From Thiodiazotropha sp040506975 (GTDB lineage Bacteria; Pseudomonadota; Gammaproteobacteria; Chromatiales; Chromatiaceae), in assembly GCA_965211775.1 (NCBI GenBank), contig OZ242974.1, positions 372,001 to 436,000 of the forward strand: 64,000 nucleotides of DNA. The letters are read 5' to 3'. The notes under the pieces are model-generated. The model did no database searches. It had not been told where the DNA came from and saw only the letters and a program-made list of their open reading frames with translations. Each line of letters opens with the position of its first letter. The stretch's first letter is position 1. This document shows positions 18,101 to 26,699 of this stretch, piece after piece. The position numbers and the translations under genes were made by a program.

Positions 18101-20286
18101 ACTTCACTCTCCTCTGTTGCACTCTCTCGAGCCAAGTCCAGCAGCATCGGCAGTTGCACCACCATACAGGCCCCTTTATCACAGTTTTCCGCCCAGATGA
18201 TACCGCCATGTTCCTCAACAATCTTCTTTACGATTGCCAAACCCAACCCGGTTCCCTTCGGTTTGGTTGTGACATAGGGCTCGAAGAGCTCCTGAATCAT
18301 CGCCTCAGCAAAGCCCGGACCATTATCCTGCACGCGCAATTCATAGTATGGGTGGTCATCCCTGCTCAGAACCCTGGAGACAAGGGAGACCTTACCCCGC
18401 TTCTTGCCCTCCAACGCCTCGACAGCGTTTTTAACAAGATTGTGTACAACTTGACGTATACGCAAGGGATCCGCCTCTATCCTGGCGTTAGTGGCCGACA
18501 GGTCAATTTCAAACCCCACCCCATGAGTACCCCGATAGAGGTCCACAATCTCCCCGATCAGGGTATCCGGCTTGATCGGCTTTAGCTCCATTTGCGGTGG
18601 ACGGGCATACTCGGAAAAGTCGTTAACCATGCTCTTCATGGCTTCTACTTGCTGTACGATGGTATGGGTCGCGCGATCGAGCACCTCGGCATCTTTCTTC
18701 GGCATATCCTTGAGATACTTATGGCGCAAACGCTCTGCCGAAAGTTGAATAGGCGTCAACGGGTTTTTTATCTCGTGGGCCAGACGCCGTGCCACCTCAC
18801 CCCAGGCGGCATCCCGTTGAGCACGAATCAGAGCCGTTACATCATCGAACAAAACGATATGACCTTTACGTCCGTTGGGCTGGGCGAAAGGCGTGGCCCT
18901 GCAGATCAAGACCTTACGCCCCTCACCGCCAAACAGGGTCAATTCGCCGCGCCACTCCTTGTCGATCTGGCGTAATGGAACCTCCAAACCTTCGGCGAAC
19001 TGTCTCAGAATGGGTGACTCGAGGGCCAATGCCTGAACCGGCAGATCGATCATCCTATCCAAATTAATGCTCAGGATCTTTTCAGCGGCCGGATTGGCCG
19101 TGCGCAATTTACGTTGCGCATCAAAGGTCAGCACTCCGGACGAGAGCCGGGCCAGGACGGTTTCAAGGTAGGCCCGCTGTCCCTCCACTTCACGCTGGCT
19201 CGCGGCGGCCTGATCCCTGGCCTGACGGATGCGGCGGGTCATGGTATTGAATGAGGCGACCAGGAAGGCAAGCTCGTCCGCCCGCCTTGGGACGGGCAGA
19301 CGCCGATCGTAATCCCCCTCGGCAACCGACTTGGTGCCGGCCGCGATGTTCGCAATCGGCGCCACCATGCGCCTGGCCGAGAAGAAAGCGGCCCAGACCG
19401 CTGACAACATTGCGAACATCAACACCAGAAACAGGGTCAGGGAGAAGTTGCGTTTCAGTGATTGACGCAAGAACGAAAGCTCTTTGTAGCGGTTATAGGC
19501 CACTTCCAGCTTCTCCGACAAGGCACTCACCCTTTCCGATGCGGGATAGAGTCCCTGAATAATAAAGGGGCGCCCGAGCGGGTCCGCCACGGCGACCCGA
19601 ATCATCAACTCATCCTTCTCCCTCGCCAATCCGACATAGCTGTTGCCCTCGCGCAGCCGCTGCATGATGTAATCATCCGGTTTGGCCGGCACCAGCTCGT
19701 CCGCCACGGCATTGGAGTAGGCAATGATCTGCCCGGCAGGATCGCTGAGAGAGAGCTCCAGCGCACCCGATTGCTGACGCAGTTTCGCAATCGTCAGCGA
19801 GAGCGCCGATTCAGAGGTGTCCGCGATACTGAGCAATTGTTGTTCCGTATATTTCAGCCAGACCCTCTGATTGAGGGACAAAGAAGCCTGGGCCAGATCC
19901 CGCGCATCCTGCATGGCCTGGTCGATCTGCACGTCAAACCAGCTGTCGATACCCCCTTGCAGAAAACTGAAGGAGTAGTAATAGACCACACCCACCGGAA
20001 GCAGGGAGATCAAGGTAAAGATCAACACCATGCGCAGAGTCAGCCGGGAACCTGCGCTGTGCCTCAGATATTGGCGTATCAGGCGTATCGAGTTGTAGGT
20101 GATCAGTACGAACAGAACGAACATGCCCGCCAGGTTGAATATCAGCAGCGGGACAAAGTAGCGGCTCAAGTCGGCGGAGTTCTGAACCGCGCTGCTCATC
20201 AGGTGCAGGCTCACCAGCAGCAGTATCAGCAGCAGGCCGACGGAGAGCCCTCCCAGACGTAGCCGGCTCAGGGTTGAAGGGGCCAT
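18097..20286 (-). CDS. ntrY: NtrY-like membrane sensor histidine kinase
   Basis: 729-aa sensor. Three N-terminal transmembrane helices, a periplasmic segment, a further helix near 290-315 and a HAMP domain (SARRMVAPIANIAAGTKSVAEGDYD) are followed by a PAS domain, a HisKA domain with the phospho-His in RRLAHEIKNPLTPIQLSAERL, and an HATPase domain with NLVKNAVEAL, DNGPGFAE and GTGLGLAIVKKI. ATG 20286 is preferred to 20295 because AGGATGG lies 7 nt upstream. It starts inside the end of the DUF4390 gene and precedes ntrX, its presumed partner. Confidence 0.92.
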   Translation of the reverse strand: MAPSTLSRLRLGGLSVGLLLILLLVSLHLMSSAVQNSADLSRYFVPLLIFNLAGMFVLFVLITYNSIRLIRQYLRHSAGSRLTLRMVLIFTLISLLPVGVVYYYSFSFLQGGIDSWFDVQIDQAMQDARDLAQASLSLNQRVWLKYTEQQLLSIADTSESALSLTIAKLRQQSGALELSLSDPAGQIIAYSNAVADELVPAKPDDYIMQRLREGNSYVGLAREKDELMIRVAVADPLGRPFIIQGLYPASERVSALSEKLEVAYNRYKELSFLRQSLKRNFSLTLFLVLMFAMLSAVWAAFFSARRMVAPIANIAAGTKSVAEGDYDRRLPVPRRADELAFLVASFNTMTRRIRQARDQAAASQREVEGQRAYLETVLARLSSGVLTFDAQRKLRTANPAAEKILSINLDRMIDLPVQALALESPILRQFAEGLEVPLRQIDKEWRGELTLFGGEGRKVLICRATPFAQPNGRKGHIVLFDDVTALIRAQRDAAWGEVARRLAHEIKNPLTPIQLSAERLRHKYLKDMPKKDAEVLDRATHTIVQQVEAMKSMVNDFSEYARPPQMELKPIKPDTLIGEIVDLYRGTHGVGFEIDLSATNARIEADPLRIRQVVHNLVKNAVEALEGKKRGKVSLVSRVLSRDDHPYYELRVQDNGPGFAEAMIQELFEPYVTTKPKGTGLGLAIVKKIVEEHGGIIWAENCDKGACMVVQLPMLLDLARESATEESEV

Positions 20287-20816
20287 TGGGACCATCCTGT
20301 CGTCAGTTTCCAGCCCCTGCCAAGGTAGGCCAACGGCTGTAGCGGCAGGGGCAGGGATTCTATGTCGAGATCGGCGCGCAAACGTAGCTGATAAGCCTCT
20401 CCGGGCGCCAGTTTTACCGGGTTGACCATGGGTAGATTGGTGATCTCACCCAATGCGTGCAGCGCCGCATCCTGGGTGACGAAATTCTGTTCATCTCCTG
20501 TCTGTCCGTCAACGATCCGGTAGAGCTCAGTCAAGGCATGGTAGCGAATCTGAAAACTCAAGGTGGTCGTGAATGGGCTCGGTTCCCAGAATCCACGCCA
20601 CACCTTCTCCACCAGAAGCTGCACTTTCAAGGTCAGCGGCACACCGTTATTCAGCGCCTCGTGGGCCTGTTCACTTAATTGATAGTCGATTCGGGCATTC
20701 AACTGATAGACATTGTCGACGTGCACGATCTGAACATCCTTGATGGTGAAGGCCGTCGCCTGCGTCAGCGGCAACATCAGCAAAATAGGCAACAGCCAGT
20801 AAGGTCCTCTCTTCAT
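20268..20816 (-). CDS. DUF4390 domain exported protein
   Basis: 182-aa protein with a signal peptide (LLPILLMLPLTQATA) and a beta-rich domain matching DUF4390. Genes of this family regularly stand between rsmB and ntrY in gammaproteobacteria, as here; the function is unknown. It overlaps rsmB by 4 bp and ntrY by about 19 bp, so translation is coupled. A periplasmic accessory role for the NtrY sensor is an inference from position. Confidence 0.85.
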   Translation of the reverse strand: MKRGPYWLLPILLMLPLTQATAFTIKDVQIVHVDNVYQLNARIDYQLSEQAHEALNNGVPLTLKVQLLVEKVWRGFWEPSPFTTTLSFQIRYHALTELYRIVDGQTGDEQNFVTQDAALHALGEITNLPMVNPVKLAPGEAYQLRLRADLDIESLPLPLQPLAYLGRGWKLTTGWSQWPLQP

Positions 20817-22120
20817 GTGGCTCTTTTTATCAGGCGCGCGTAATAAAAACCGTCGAGACCGTCCTCACCGGGAGCGATCTGGCGCCCCACGGATCTGGCC
20901 TCTCCCCAGGTCACATCCATCACATCCTCCTTTGCGTCCGCCTGCCGGCTGAGAAATTGCTGCAGCTGCATTTCATTCTCCTGGGGCAGGATTGAACAGG
21001 TTGCATAGAGCATCACACCACCCGGTTTCAACAACCGCCATACTGTGTCCAGAATTTTGTTCTGAAGTTTCACCAGATTGATGATATCCGTCTCCCTGCG
21101 CAGATACTTGATATCCGGATGGCGGCGGATGACACCCGTTGCCGAGCAGGGCAGATCCAACAGAATTCGATCATAACACTGACTGGTCCAGGATCCACCG
21201 GGGTCGGCGGCATCTCCCTGCCGGAGAGTCGCCTGGTGTCCGATGCGCGACAGATTTTCACTGACCCGCCGCAGACGCTCGGCGTCGCTGTCCAAAGCCG
21301 TCAATTCGATTTCCGGCTCCATCTCCAGCATATGGCAGCTTTTACCGCCAGGGGCGGCGCAGGCATCCAGCACATGTTGTCCGGGCTGTAAATCCAACAG
21401 GCCGGCCGCCAGCTGGGCGGCGCCGTCCTGTACCGAGACACAACCCCGGGCAAAACCGGGCAGGCTCTCCACATCCATGGCCCTGGTCAGGTTGATGCCG
21501 CTCTCGACCCGGGGCATGGGCTCGGCATCGATACCGTTATTCCGCAACAGATCGAGATAGTCATCACGGGCGTTGATTTGCCGGTTGACCCTGAGACTCA
21601 TGGGCGGATGAGCATTGAGCGCCTCTACACGCCGCCGCCAGCTCTCGGGCCATTGGGTCTGCAGCGCATGCAGCAACCAGCCCGGCATGGCATAGCGTGC
21701 CTCCGGCTCACCCTCAAGGGCTTCGATCAAGCCCTCCCGCTGACGCTGGAAATTGCGCAGCACACCATTGATCAGGCCTACCGCCCAACGCTTACGGAGC
21801 TTGTTCGCCGCACCGGCTGTTTCATGTACCGCGGCATGCTCGCCGACCCGGAGATAGAGGAGCTGATAGAGTCCGATCAAAATCAGGGCTTCGATGTCCC
21901 GGTCCCTCGATTTCAACGGCTTCGCCATCAATTGGCGTTGAATGAAATGCAGCTTGAGATAGCTGCGCATCACACCGAAACAGATCGCCTGAACCAATCC
22001 CCTGTCACGACTGTCCGCAAGCTGACCCAGATATTGCGGCAGCAGTTCCGATAGGGAACGCCCCGCCAGCACCTTCTGAATCACAAAGGCAGAAACCAGG
22101 CGCGGGTCTCCGGATTTCAT
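20813..22120 (-). CDS. rsmB: 16S rRNA (cytosine-967-C5)-methyltransferase
   Basis: 435-aa RsmB (Sun/Fmu), which makes m5C967 in 16S rRNA. An N-terminal NusB-like RNA-binding domain (residues 1-135) precedes the methyltransferase domain with DACAAPGGKSCHM as SAM motif, LLDLPCSATGVIRRHPDIKY with the release cysteine, and YATCSILPQENE with the nucleophile. ATG 22120 is used (GGAG just upstream); an ATG at 22141 overlapping the fmt stop is equally possible. The upstream part of the open frame overlaps fmt and is not coding. Confidence 0.96.
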   Translation of the reverse strand: MKSGDPRLVSAFVIQKVLAGRSLSELLPQYLGQLADSRDRGLVQAICFGVMRSYLKLHFIQRQLMAKPLKSRDRDIEALILIGLYQLLYLRVGEHAAVHETAGAANKLRKRWAVGLINGVLRNFQRQREGLIEALEGEPEARYAMPGWLLHALQTQWPESWRRRVEALNAHPPMSLRVNRQINARDDYLDLLRNNGIDAEPMPRVESGINLTRAMDVESLPGFARGCVSVQDGAAQLAAGLLDLQPGQHVLDACAAPGGKSCHMLEMEPEIELTALDSDAERLRRVSENLSRIGHQATLRQGDAADPGGSWTSQCYDRILLDLPCSATGVIRRHPDIKYLRRETDIINLVKLQNKILDTVWRLLKPGGVMLYATCSILPQENEMQLQQFLSRQADAKEDVMDVTWGEARSVGRQIAPGEDGLDGFYYARLIKRAT

Positions 22121-22140
22121 TGTCTCCGCGCCGGCCGGCA

Positions 22141-23079
22141 TCACCCCAATACCACGCCATCCATCGAATGGGCATTGAGAAAATCGGCGGCGGACATGGC
22201 ACGTTTTCCCGGCATCTGCGGTTGGGTGATTCGCAAAACCCCATCGCCGGTGGCGACATCGATGCCGGGTTTCCCGCTGCGCAATACCTCCCCCGGCTTG
22301 GCGGCGCACCCTTCGCTCAATGGCTGCGCCTGCCAGATTCGCATCACCCCATCGTCGTAGCGGCATTGGGCCACGGGCCACGGATTAAAGGCCCGCACCT
22401 TGCGATCAATTTCTGCAGCGGGTCGCGACCAGTCGATCGATCCCTCCTGCTTCTCCAGCTTACCGGCATAGTTGGCCAGACGCTCATCCTGGATTTCGGC
22501 CTGCAGTCGGCCATCGGCCAGATCGGGCAGACAGGTCACCAGCGCCCGCGCGCCCAACAGCGCCAAGCGGTCATGCAGGGTACCGCCGGTATCATGGTCA
22601 TGGATCGGCGTCTTCAAGGCATACAGCATCGGCCCGGTGTCGAGGCCGGCCTCCATCTGCATGATGGTGACGCCGCTCTCCTTGTCGCCGGCCAACAGCG
22701 CCCGCTGGATCGGCGCGGCTCCCCGCCAGCGCGGCAACAGGGATGCATGTATGTTGATACATCCCAACCTGGGAATATCCAAAATAGCCTGCGGCAGTAA
22801 CAATCCATAGGCCACCACCACCATCAAATCCGCGTTCATGCCGGCCAGTTCATGTTGTGCGTTTTGATCCTTCAATGTTTGTGGCTGCCTGACCTCTATG
22901 CCCTTTGCCAGGGCCATCTCCTTAACCGGACTGAGTTGCACTTTCCTGCCCCTGCCGGCGGGTCGATCCGGTTGGGTATAGACGGCCGCCACCTGGTGGT
23001 GAGTGGTCAGCAGGGCCTCAAGCGCGGTAGCGGCAAACGCCGGCGTGCCGGCAAACACGATTTTCAGTGGCTCAGACAT
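22141..23079 (-). CDS. fmt: Methionyl-tRNA formyltransferase
   Basis: 312-aa enzyme that formylates Met-tRNAfMet with 10-formyl-THF. The N-terminal Rossmann-type catalytic domain begins KIVFAGTPAFAATAL and has the active-site segment INIHASLLPRWRGAAPIQRAL. The C-terminal OB-like tRNA-binding domain follows from about residue 205. The start is set at MSEPLKIV (AGG about 11 nt upstream). It stands after def and overlaps the alternative rsmB start. Confidence 0.97.
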   Translation of the reverse strand: MSEPLKIVFAGTPAFAATALEALLTTHHQVAAVYTQPDRPAGRGRKVQLSPVKEMALAKGIEVRQPQTLKDQNAQHELAGMNADLMVVVAYGLLLPQAILDIPRLGCINIHASLLPRWRGAAPIQRALLAGDKESGVTIMQMEAGLDTGPMLYALKTPIHDHDTGGTLHDRLALLGARALVTCLPDLADGRLQAEIQDERLANYAGKLEKQEGSIDWSRPAAEIDRKVRAFNPWPVAQCRYDDGVMRIWQAQPLSEGCAAKPGEVLRSGKPGIDVATGDGVLRITQPQMPGKRAMSAADFLNAHSMDGVVLG

Positions 23080-23199
23080 GAACGGCTGACCTGCTTTGGT
23101 CAAAATATCGGGTTGGATTTGATAGGTTTGGGACCGGTGTCTCAGACAAACCCGAATGGACGGATGAATATTGGATCAAGATGGGGCTCCAGAGCGTGT

Positions 23200-23733
23200 T
23201 CAGATGACCTGGTGGGCTTTTGTACCGGGGGTTTCCTGCTGCCGACTCTCCTTTTCCAGCTTCTTGCGGATCCGCTGACGCTTGAGGCTGGAGAGATAGT
23301 CCACAAACAATTTACCTTCCAGGTGATCCAGTTCATGCTGAATACAGACAGACAGCAATCCCTCAGCCTCCATTTCGAAGGCGGCGCCGTCACGACCGAG
23401 GGCCCTTACCCGGATCTGATTGGCCCGTTTCACCATCTCGTAGACGCCGGGAACCGAGAGACACCCCTCTTCCATCTGCTCTTCGCCATCCTTCTCGATA
23501 ATCTCGGGATTGACCAGGCAAAGCGGCTGATTTTTCTCTTCGGACAGGTCGATAACGACCACCCGTTTGGCGACATTGACCTGGGTCGCGGCAAGCCCGA
23601 TACCCGGCGCCTGATACATGGTCTCAAGCATATCGTCAATCAGCCGACGTATAGAGTCGTCAACCTGAGCCACTGGTTTGGCCTTGTTGCGCAGTTGTGG
23701 ATCGGGAAAGTGGAGTATGTCTAGAATCGCCAT
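23200..23733 (-). CDS. def: Peptide deformylase
   Basis: 177-aa metalloenzyme that removes the N-formyl group from nascent proteins. All three family motifs are present: GIGLAATQV, EEGCLSVPG and QHELDHLEGKLFVDYLS, giving the Cys and two His metal ligands and the catalytic Glu. The start is MAILDILHFPD, typical of the family, with TTGGA upstream. It is the first gene of the def-fmt-rsmB-DUF4390-ntrYX cluster and divergent from lysM-dprA. Confidence 0.97.
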   Translation of the reverse strand: MAILDILHFPDPQLRNKAKPVAQVDDSIRRLIDDMLETMYQAPGIGLAATQVNVAKRVVVIDLSEEKNQPLCLVNPEIIEKDGEEQMEEGCLSVPGVYEMVKRANQIRVRALGRDGAAFEMEAEGLLSVCIQHELDHLEGKLFVDYLSSLKRQRIRKKLEKESRQQETPGTKAHQVI

Positions 23734-23918
23734 CTGTTTTTCCAAAATCTATAGTACAAATGCAAGAAATTGCGCTAACATTATGATCATACTGGAAACT
23801 AGTGTAGTGTCACAGACTGTTTTTCACGAAAAATCGTCATCGAGTATAGAACACAACACACGGAAGAATATCCGCAGTTGATCGCTAGGTTTTCCGTTTC
23901 GTACCCAAGGGAATAGTT

Positions 23919-24953
23919 ATGTCATATCTTAACAACAAACTCATCGGAGTCATCAGCGGCCTGCTGCTCTCCTTTTCCGCACTTGCAGCCGAGCATGTCG
24001 CGCTGAATCCCTCACACCCGGAACGTTACACCGTGGTCAAGGGCGACACACTGTGGGACATCTCATCGATGTTTCTGCGGGATCCCTGGTTGTGGCCGGA
24101 AGTCTGGTACGTCAATCCGCAAATCGAAAATCCGCACCGGATCTACCCCGGTGACGAAATTGTCCTAACCTATCGCGATGGTCGACCGGTACTCCAGCTG
24201 AGCCGCAAAAACAGCCTATCGCCAAGAGTCCGGGCCACCCCGCTGGATCAGGCGATACCGACCATCCCCATCGATGCCATCGCCCCATTCCTGACCCGCC
24301 CCTATGTGGTCGGCGGGAATGAGCTGGAGAAGGCGCCCTATATCGTCCATTTTCTGGATGACCACATTGTCGGCGGCGCCGGCATCAGCTACTACGCGCG
24401 CAGCATCATGGAGGAACGGCCGATCCAATACGCGGTGGTTAGACCGGAAAAGCCCTATAAAGATCCGGATACCGGCGAGGTTCTCGGCTATGAAGCCCTC
24501 TATGTCGGCACTTCCGAACTGAAAAGAACGGGCGATCCCGCCAAGCTGCTGCTTACCTCCTCCGATATGGAAGCGATCATCGGCGACCGCCTGATCAAGG
24601 AGCAGGAGGACGAGCCGCTGATCGACTTTCAACCCAGGGTGCCCGAGAATCCCATCGAAGGGCGTATCATCTCGGTGCTCAACGGCGTGACCCAGATCGG
24701 GCAATACAACGTGGTGGTGTTGAACAAGGGCGCCAACGTGGGCCTGGAGGCCGGCCATGTGCTGCGCATACTGCAGGGTGGCGAAGCTATCCGCGACATC
24801 GTCAAAGGCCGCGGTGAAACGGTCACGCTGCCGCTGGAAGAGGCCGGCCATCTGATGGTCTTCCGTACCTTCGAGAAGGTCAGTTTCGCGCTGGTCATGG
24901 ATGCCACAAAACCTCTGCATGTCTTGGACTGGGTACGCACACCGGGCTCTTAA
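23919..24953 (+). CDS. LysM domain exported protein
   Basis: 344-aa protein with a signal peptide (residues 1-23, cleavage after ALAA) and one LysM peptidoglycan-binding domain (YTVVKGDTLWDISSMFL...YPGDEIVL, about 35-85). The rest is an extracytoplasmic domain without recognised family. It occupies the usual place upstream of dprA opposite def in gammaproteobacteria. It is probably a periplasmic wall-binding protein. Confidence 0.9.
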   Translation: MSYLNNKLIGVISGLLLSFSALAAEHVALNPSHPERYTVVKGDTLWDISSMFLRDPWLWPEVWYVNPQIENPHRIYPGDEIVLTYRDGRPVLQLSRKNSLSPRVRATPLDQAIPTIPIDAIAPFLTRPYVVGGNELEKAPYIVHFLDDHIVGGAGISYYARSIMEERPIQYAVVRPEKPYKDPDTGEVLGYEALYVGTSELKRTGDPAKLLLTSSDMEAIIGDRLIKEQEDEPLIDFQPRVPENPIEGRIISVLNGVTQIGQYNVVVLNKGANVGLEAGHVLRILQGGEAIRDIVKGRGETVTLPLEEAGHLMVFRTFEKVSFALVMDATKPLHVLDWVRTPGS

Positions 24954-24980
24954 TAGATCGATCTGAACAAGCCGCGTAGC

Positions 24981-26129
24981 ATGGATAGTACAACCGGCAC
25001 ATCGCCACAAGACCCGGAGGCCTGGCTGCTCGTCGGCCTCGCCTCCGGAATCGGCAGCCGCTACTTTCAGCGCCTGCTGAACCGCTTCGGCGAACCGCAA
25101 TCCATCCTCGGCGCCTCGCGTACCGAACTTGCCGAGCTTGGCATACCGAATCCGGCCGTCGACGCCCTGTTGACACGAGACCGCAACCGGATAAAAGCCT
25201 CCCTGGAGTGGTTGTCGGAGCCGAATCATCAACTCCTCACCCTCAACGACAAGGACTATCCAACCCTGCTGCGACAGATCGACGCACCGCCCCCCCTGCT
25301 CTTTCTGATCGGAGACAGACAGCTGCTGCACCAGCCTCAACTGGCTATCGTCGGCAGCCGCAATCCTACCGCCACCGGACTCGAGAATGCCCACGAGTTC
25401 GCCCGCAGCCTGGCCGCTTCCGGCTTCTGTATCACAAGCGGCCTGGCTCAGGGTATCGACGGCGCAGCTCACAGCGGCGCACTCAAGAGCGGCTCGACCA
25501 TTGCCGTGATGGGAACGGGAGCAGACCGGATCTATCCCGGCAGTCATAAGCGTCTCGCCCATCAGATTGCCGATCAGGCACTCTTGATCACCGAGTTTCC
25601 GCCCGGCACCCCGGCAAAGGCGGAAAACTTCCCGCGACGAAACCGGATCATCAGCGGCCTGGCGCTCGGTACCCTGGTTGTCGAGACCACACCGCAGAGC
25701 GGATCGCTGATTACCGCGAGACTCTCATCAGAACAGGGGCGAGAGGTATTTGCCATTCCGGGCTCCATCCACAATCCCCAGGCCCGCGGCTGCCATGCCC
25801 TGATCAGACAGGGCGCCAAGCTGGTGGAGTCTGCCCAGGACATCGTCGAGGAACTGGGCGCCCTGTTCGCAACGCTGGAAAATTCGACCGACACTGAATC
25901 ACCGGCAGCGGGATCTGATATCATGCAACGGGATGCCGACTACCAGCGCCTGATGCAAGCGCTGGGCTATGATCCGGTGTCGGTTGACGAATTAATCGCC
26001 CGTACGGGTTTGACCGCGGAGGCAGTTTCGTCCATGCTGCTGTTGCTCGAGCTTGAAGGTCATGTATCATCGGCTCCCGGCGGCTACTACTGCCGTACAG
26101 ACAGACTGACATCCCGCCACAGCGGGTGA
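24981..26129 (+). CDS. dprA: DNA processing protein DprA
   Basis: 382-aa DprA/Smf, which loads RecA on incoming single-stranded DNA in natural transformation. An N-terminal SAM-like helical region precedes the Rossmann-like core with AIVGSRNPTATG, SGLAQGIDGAAHSGAL, AVMGTGADRIYP, FPPGTPAKAENFPRRNRIISGL and VVETTPQSGSL. A C-terminal winged-helix domain (SVDELIARTGLTAEAVSSMLLLLELEG) completes it. It is intact, whereas a tfoX-like gene elsewhere in the window is disrupted. The stop overlaps the region of the smg start. Confidence 0.97.
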   Translation: MDSTTGTSPQDPEAWLLVGLASGIGSRYFQRLLNRFGEPQSILGASRTELAELGIPNPAVDALLTRDRNRIKASLEWLSEPNHQLLTLNDKDYPTLLRQIDAPPPLLFLIGDRQLLHQPQLAIVGSRNPTATGLENAHEFARSLAASGFCITSGLAQGIDGAAHSGALKSGSTIAVMGTGADRIYPGSHKRLAHQIADQALLITEFPPGTPAKAENFPRRNRIISGLALGTLVVETTPQSGSLITARLSSEQGREVFAIPGSIHNPQARGCHALIRQGAKLVESAQDIVEELGALFATLENSTDTESPAAGSDIMQRDADYQRLMQALGYDPVSVDELIARTGLTAEAVSSMLLLLELEGHVSSAPGGYYCRTDRLTSRHSG

Positions 26130-26137
26130 GAGAGCAT

Positions 26138-26614
26138 ATGAACGAAAACGTGGTCGACATTCTGATCTACCTCTACGAAAACTATATGGATGGTGAACAG
26201 GCCCCACCATCGGATCAACACGAACTTCGAGACGAATTGATTCAAGCCGGCTTCCCCGCAGGCGAGATCGACAAGGCCTTCGACTGGCTGGATGAACTCG
26301 CCAACAACGATCAGTCTCAGCATGGTGACACCAACCAATCCCTCTCCCTGAGGGTATTCACGGCGGAGGAGACCGCACGGCTGGATGTGGATTCCCGTGG
26401 TTTGCTGCTGTTTCTCGAGCAGAATGACATACTGACGGTAAATGCCCGTGAGCTTGTTATCGACCGGGCCCTGGCGCTCGATACCGCCATCATCACGGAA
26501 GAGGAGTTGAAATGGATTATCCTACTGGTATTGATGAATCAGCCTGGACAGGAAGCGGCTTTCGCGCGCATGGAGGACATGGTCTATAACGAAGTCCCGA
26601 TGTTCCTGCATTAA
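26138..26614 (+). CDS. smg: Smg family protein (DUF494)
   Basis: 158-aa Smg protein, conserved between dprA and topA in gammaproteobacteria, with no established function. The typical start MNENVVDILIYLYENYM and the acidic, helical sequence are present. The ATG at 26138 is preceded by GAGAG; a GTG at 26126 is an alternative. Confidence 0.93.
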   Translation: MNENVVDILIYLYENYMDGEQAPPSDQHELRDELIQAGFPAGEIDKAFDWLDELANNDQSQHGDTNQSLSLRVFTAEETARLDVDSRGLLLFLEQNDILTVNARELVIDRALALDTAIITEEELKWIILLVLMNQPGQEAAFARMEDMVYNEVPMFLH

Positions 26615-26699
26615 CCACTGCTGAGATAAAACACTTGATTTCTTTTACGTGGGACGGTTCACTGTCCCGCGTTTTTCCCTTGAAACGACCCAAACAGAG

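Noticed and set aside
22142..22381. N-terminal extension of rsmB
   Set aside because: It lies inside fmt; RsmB proteins begin near the MKSGDP start.
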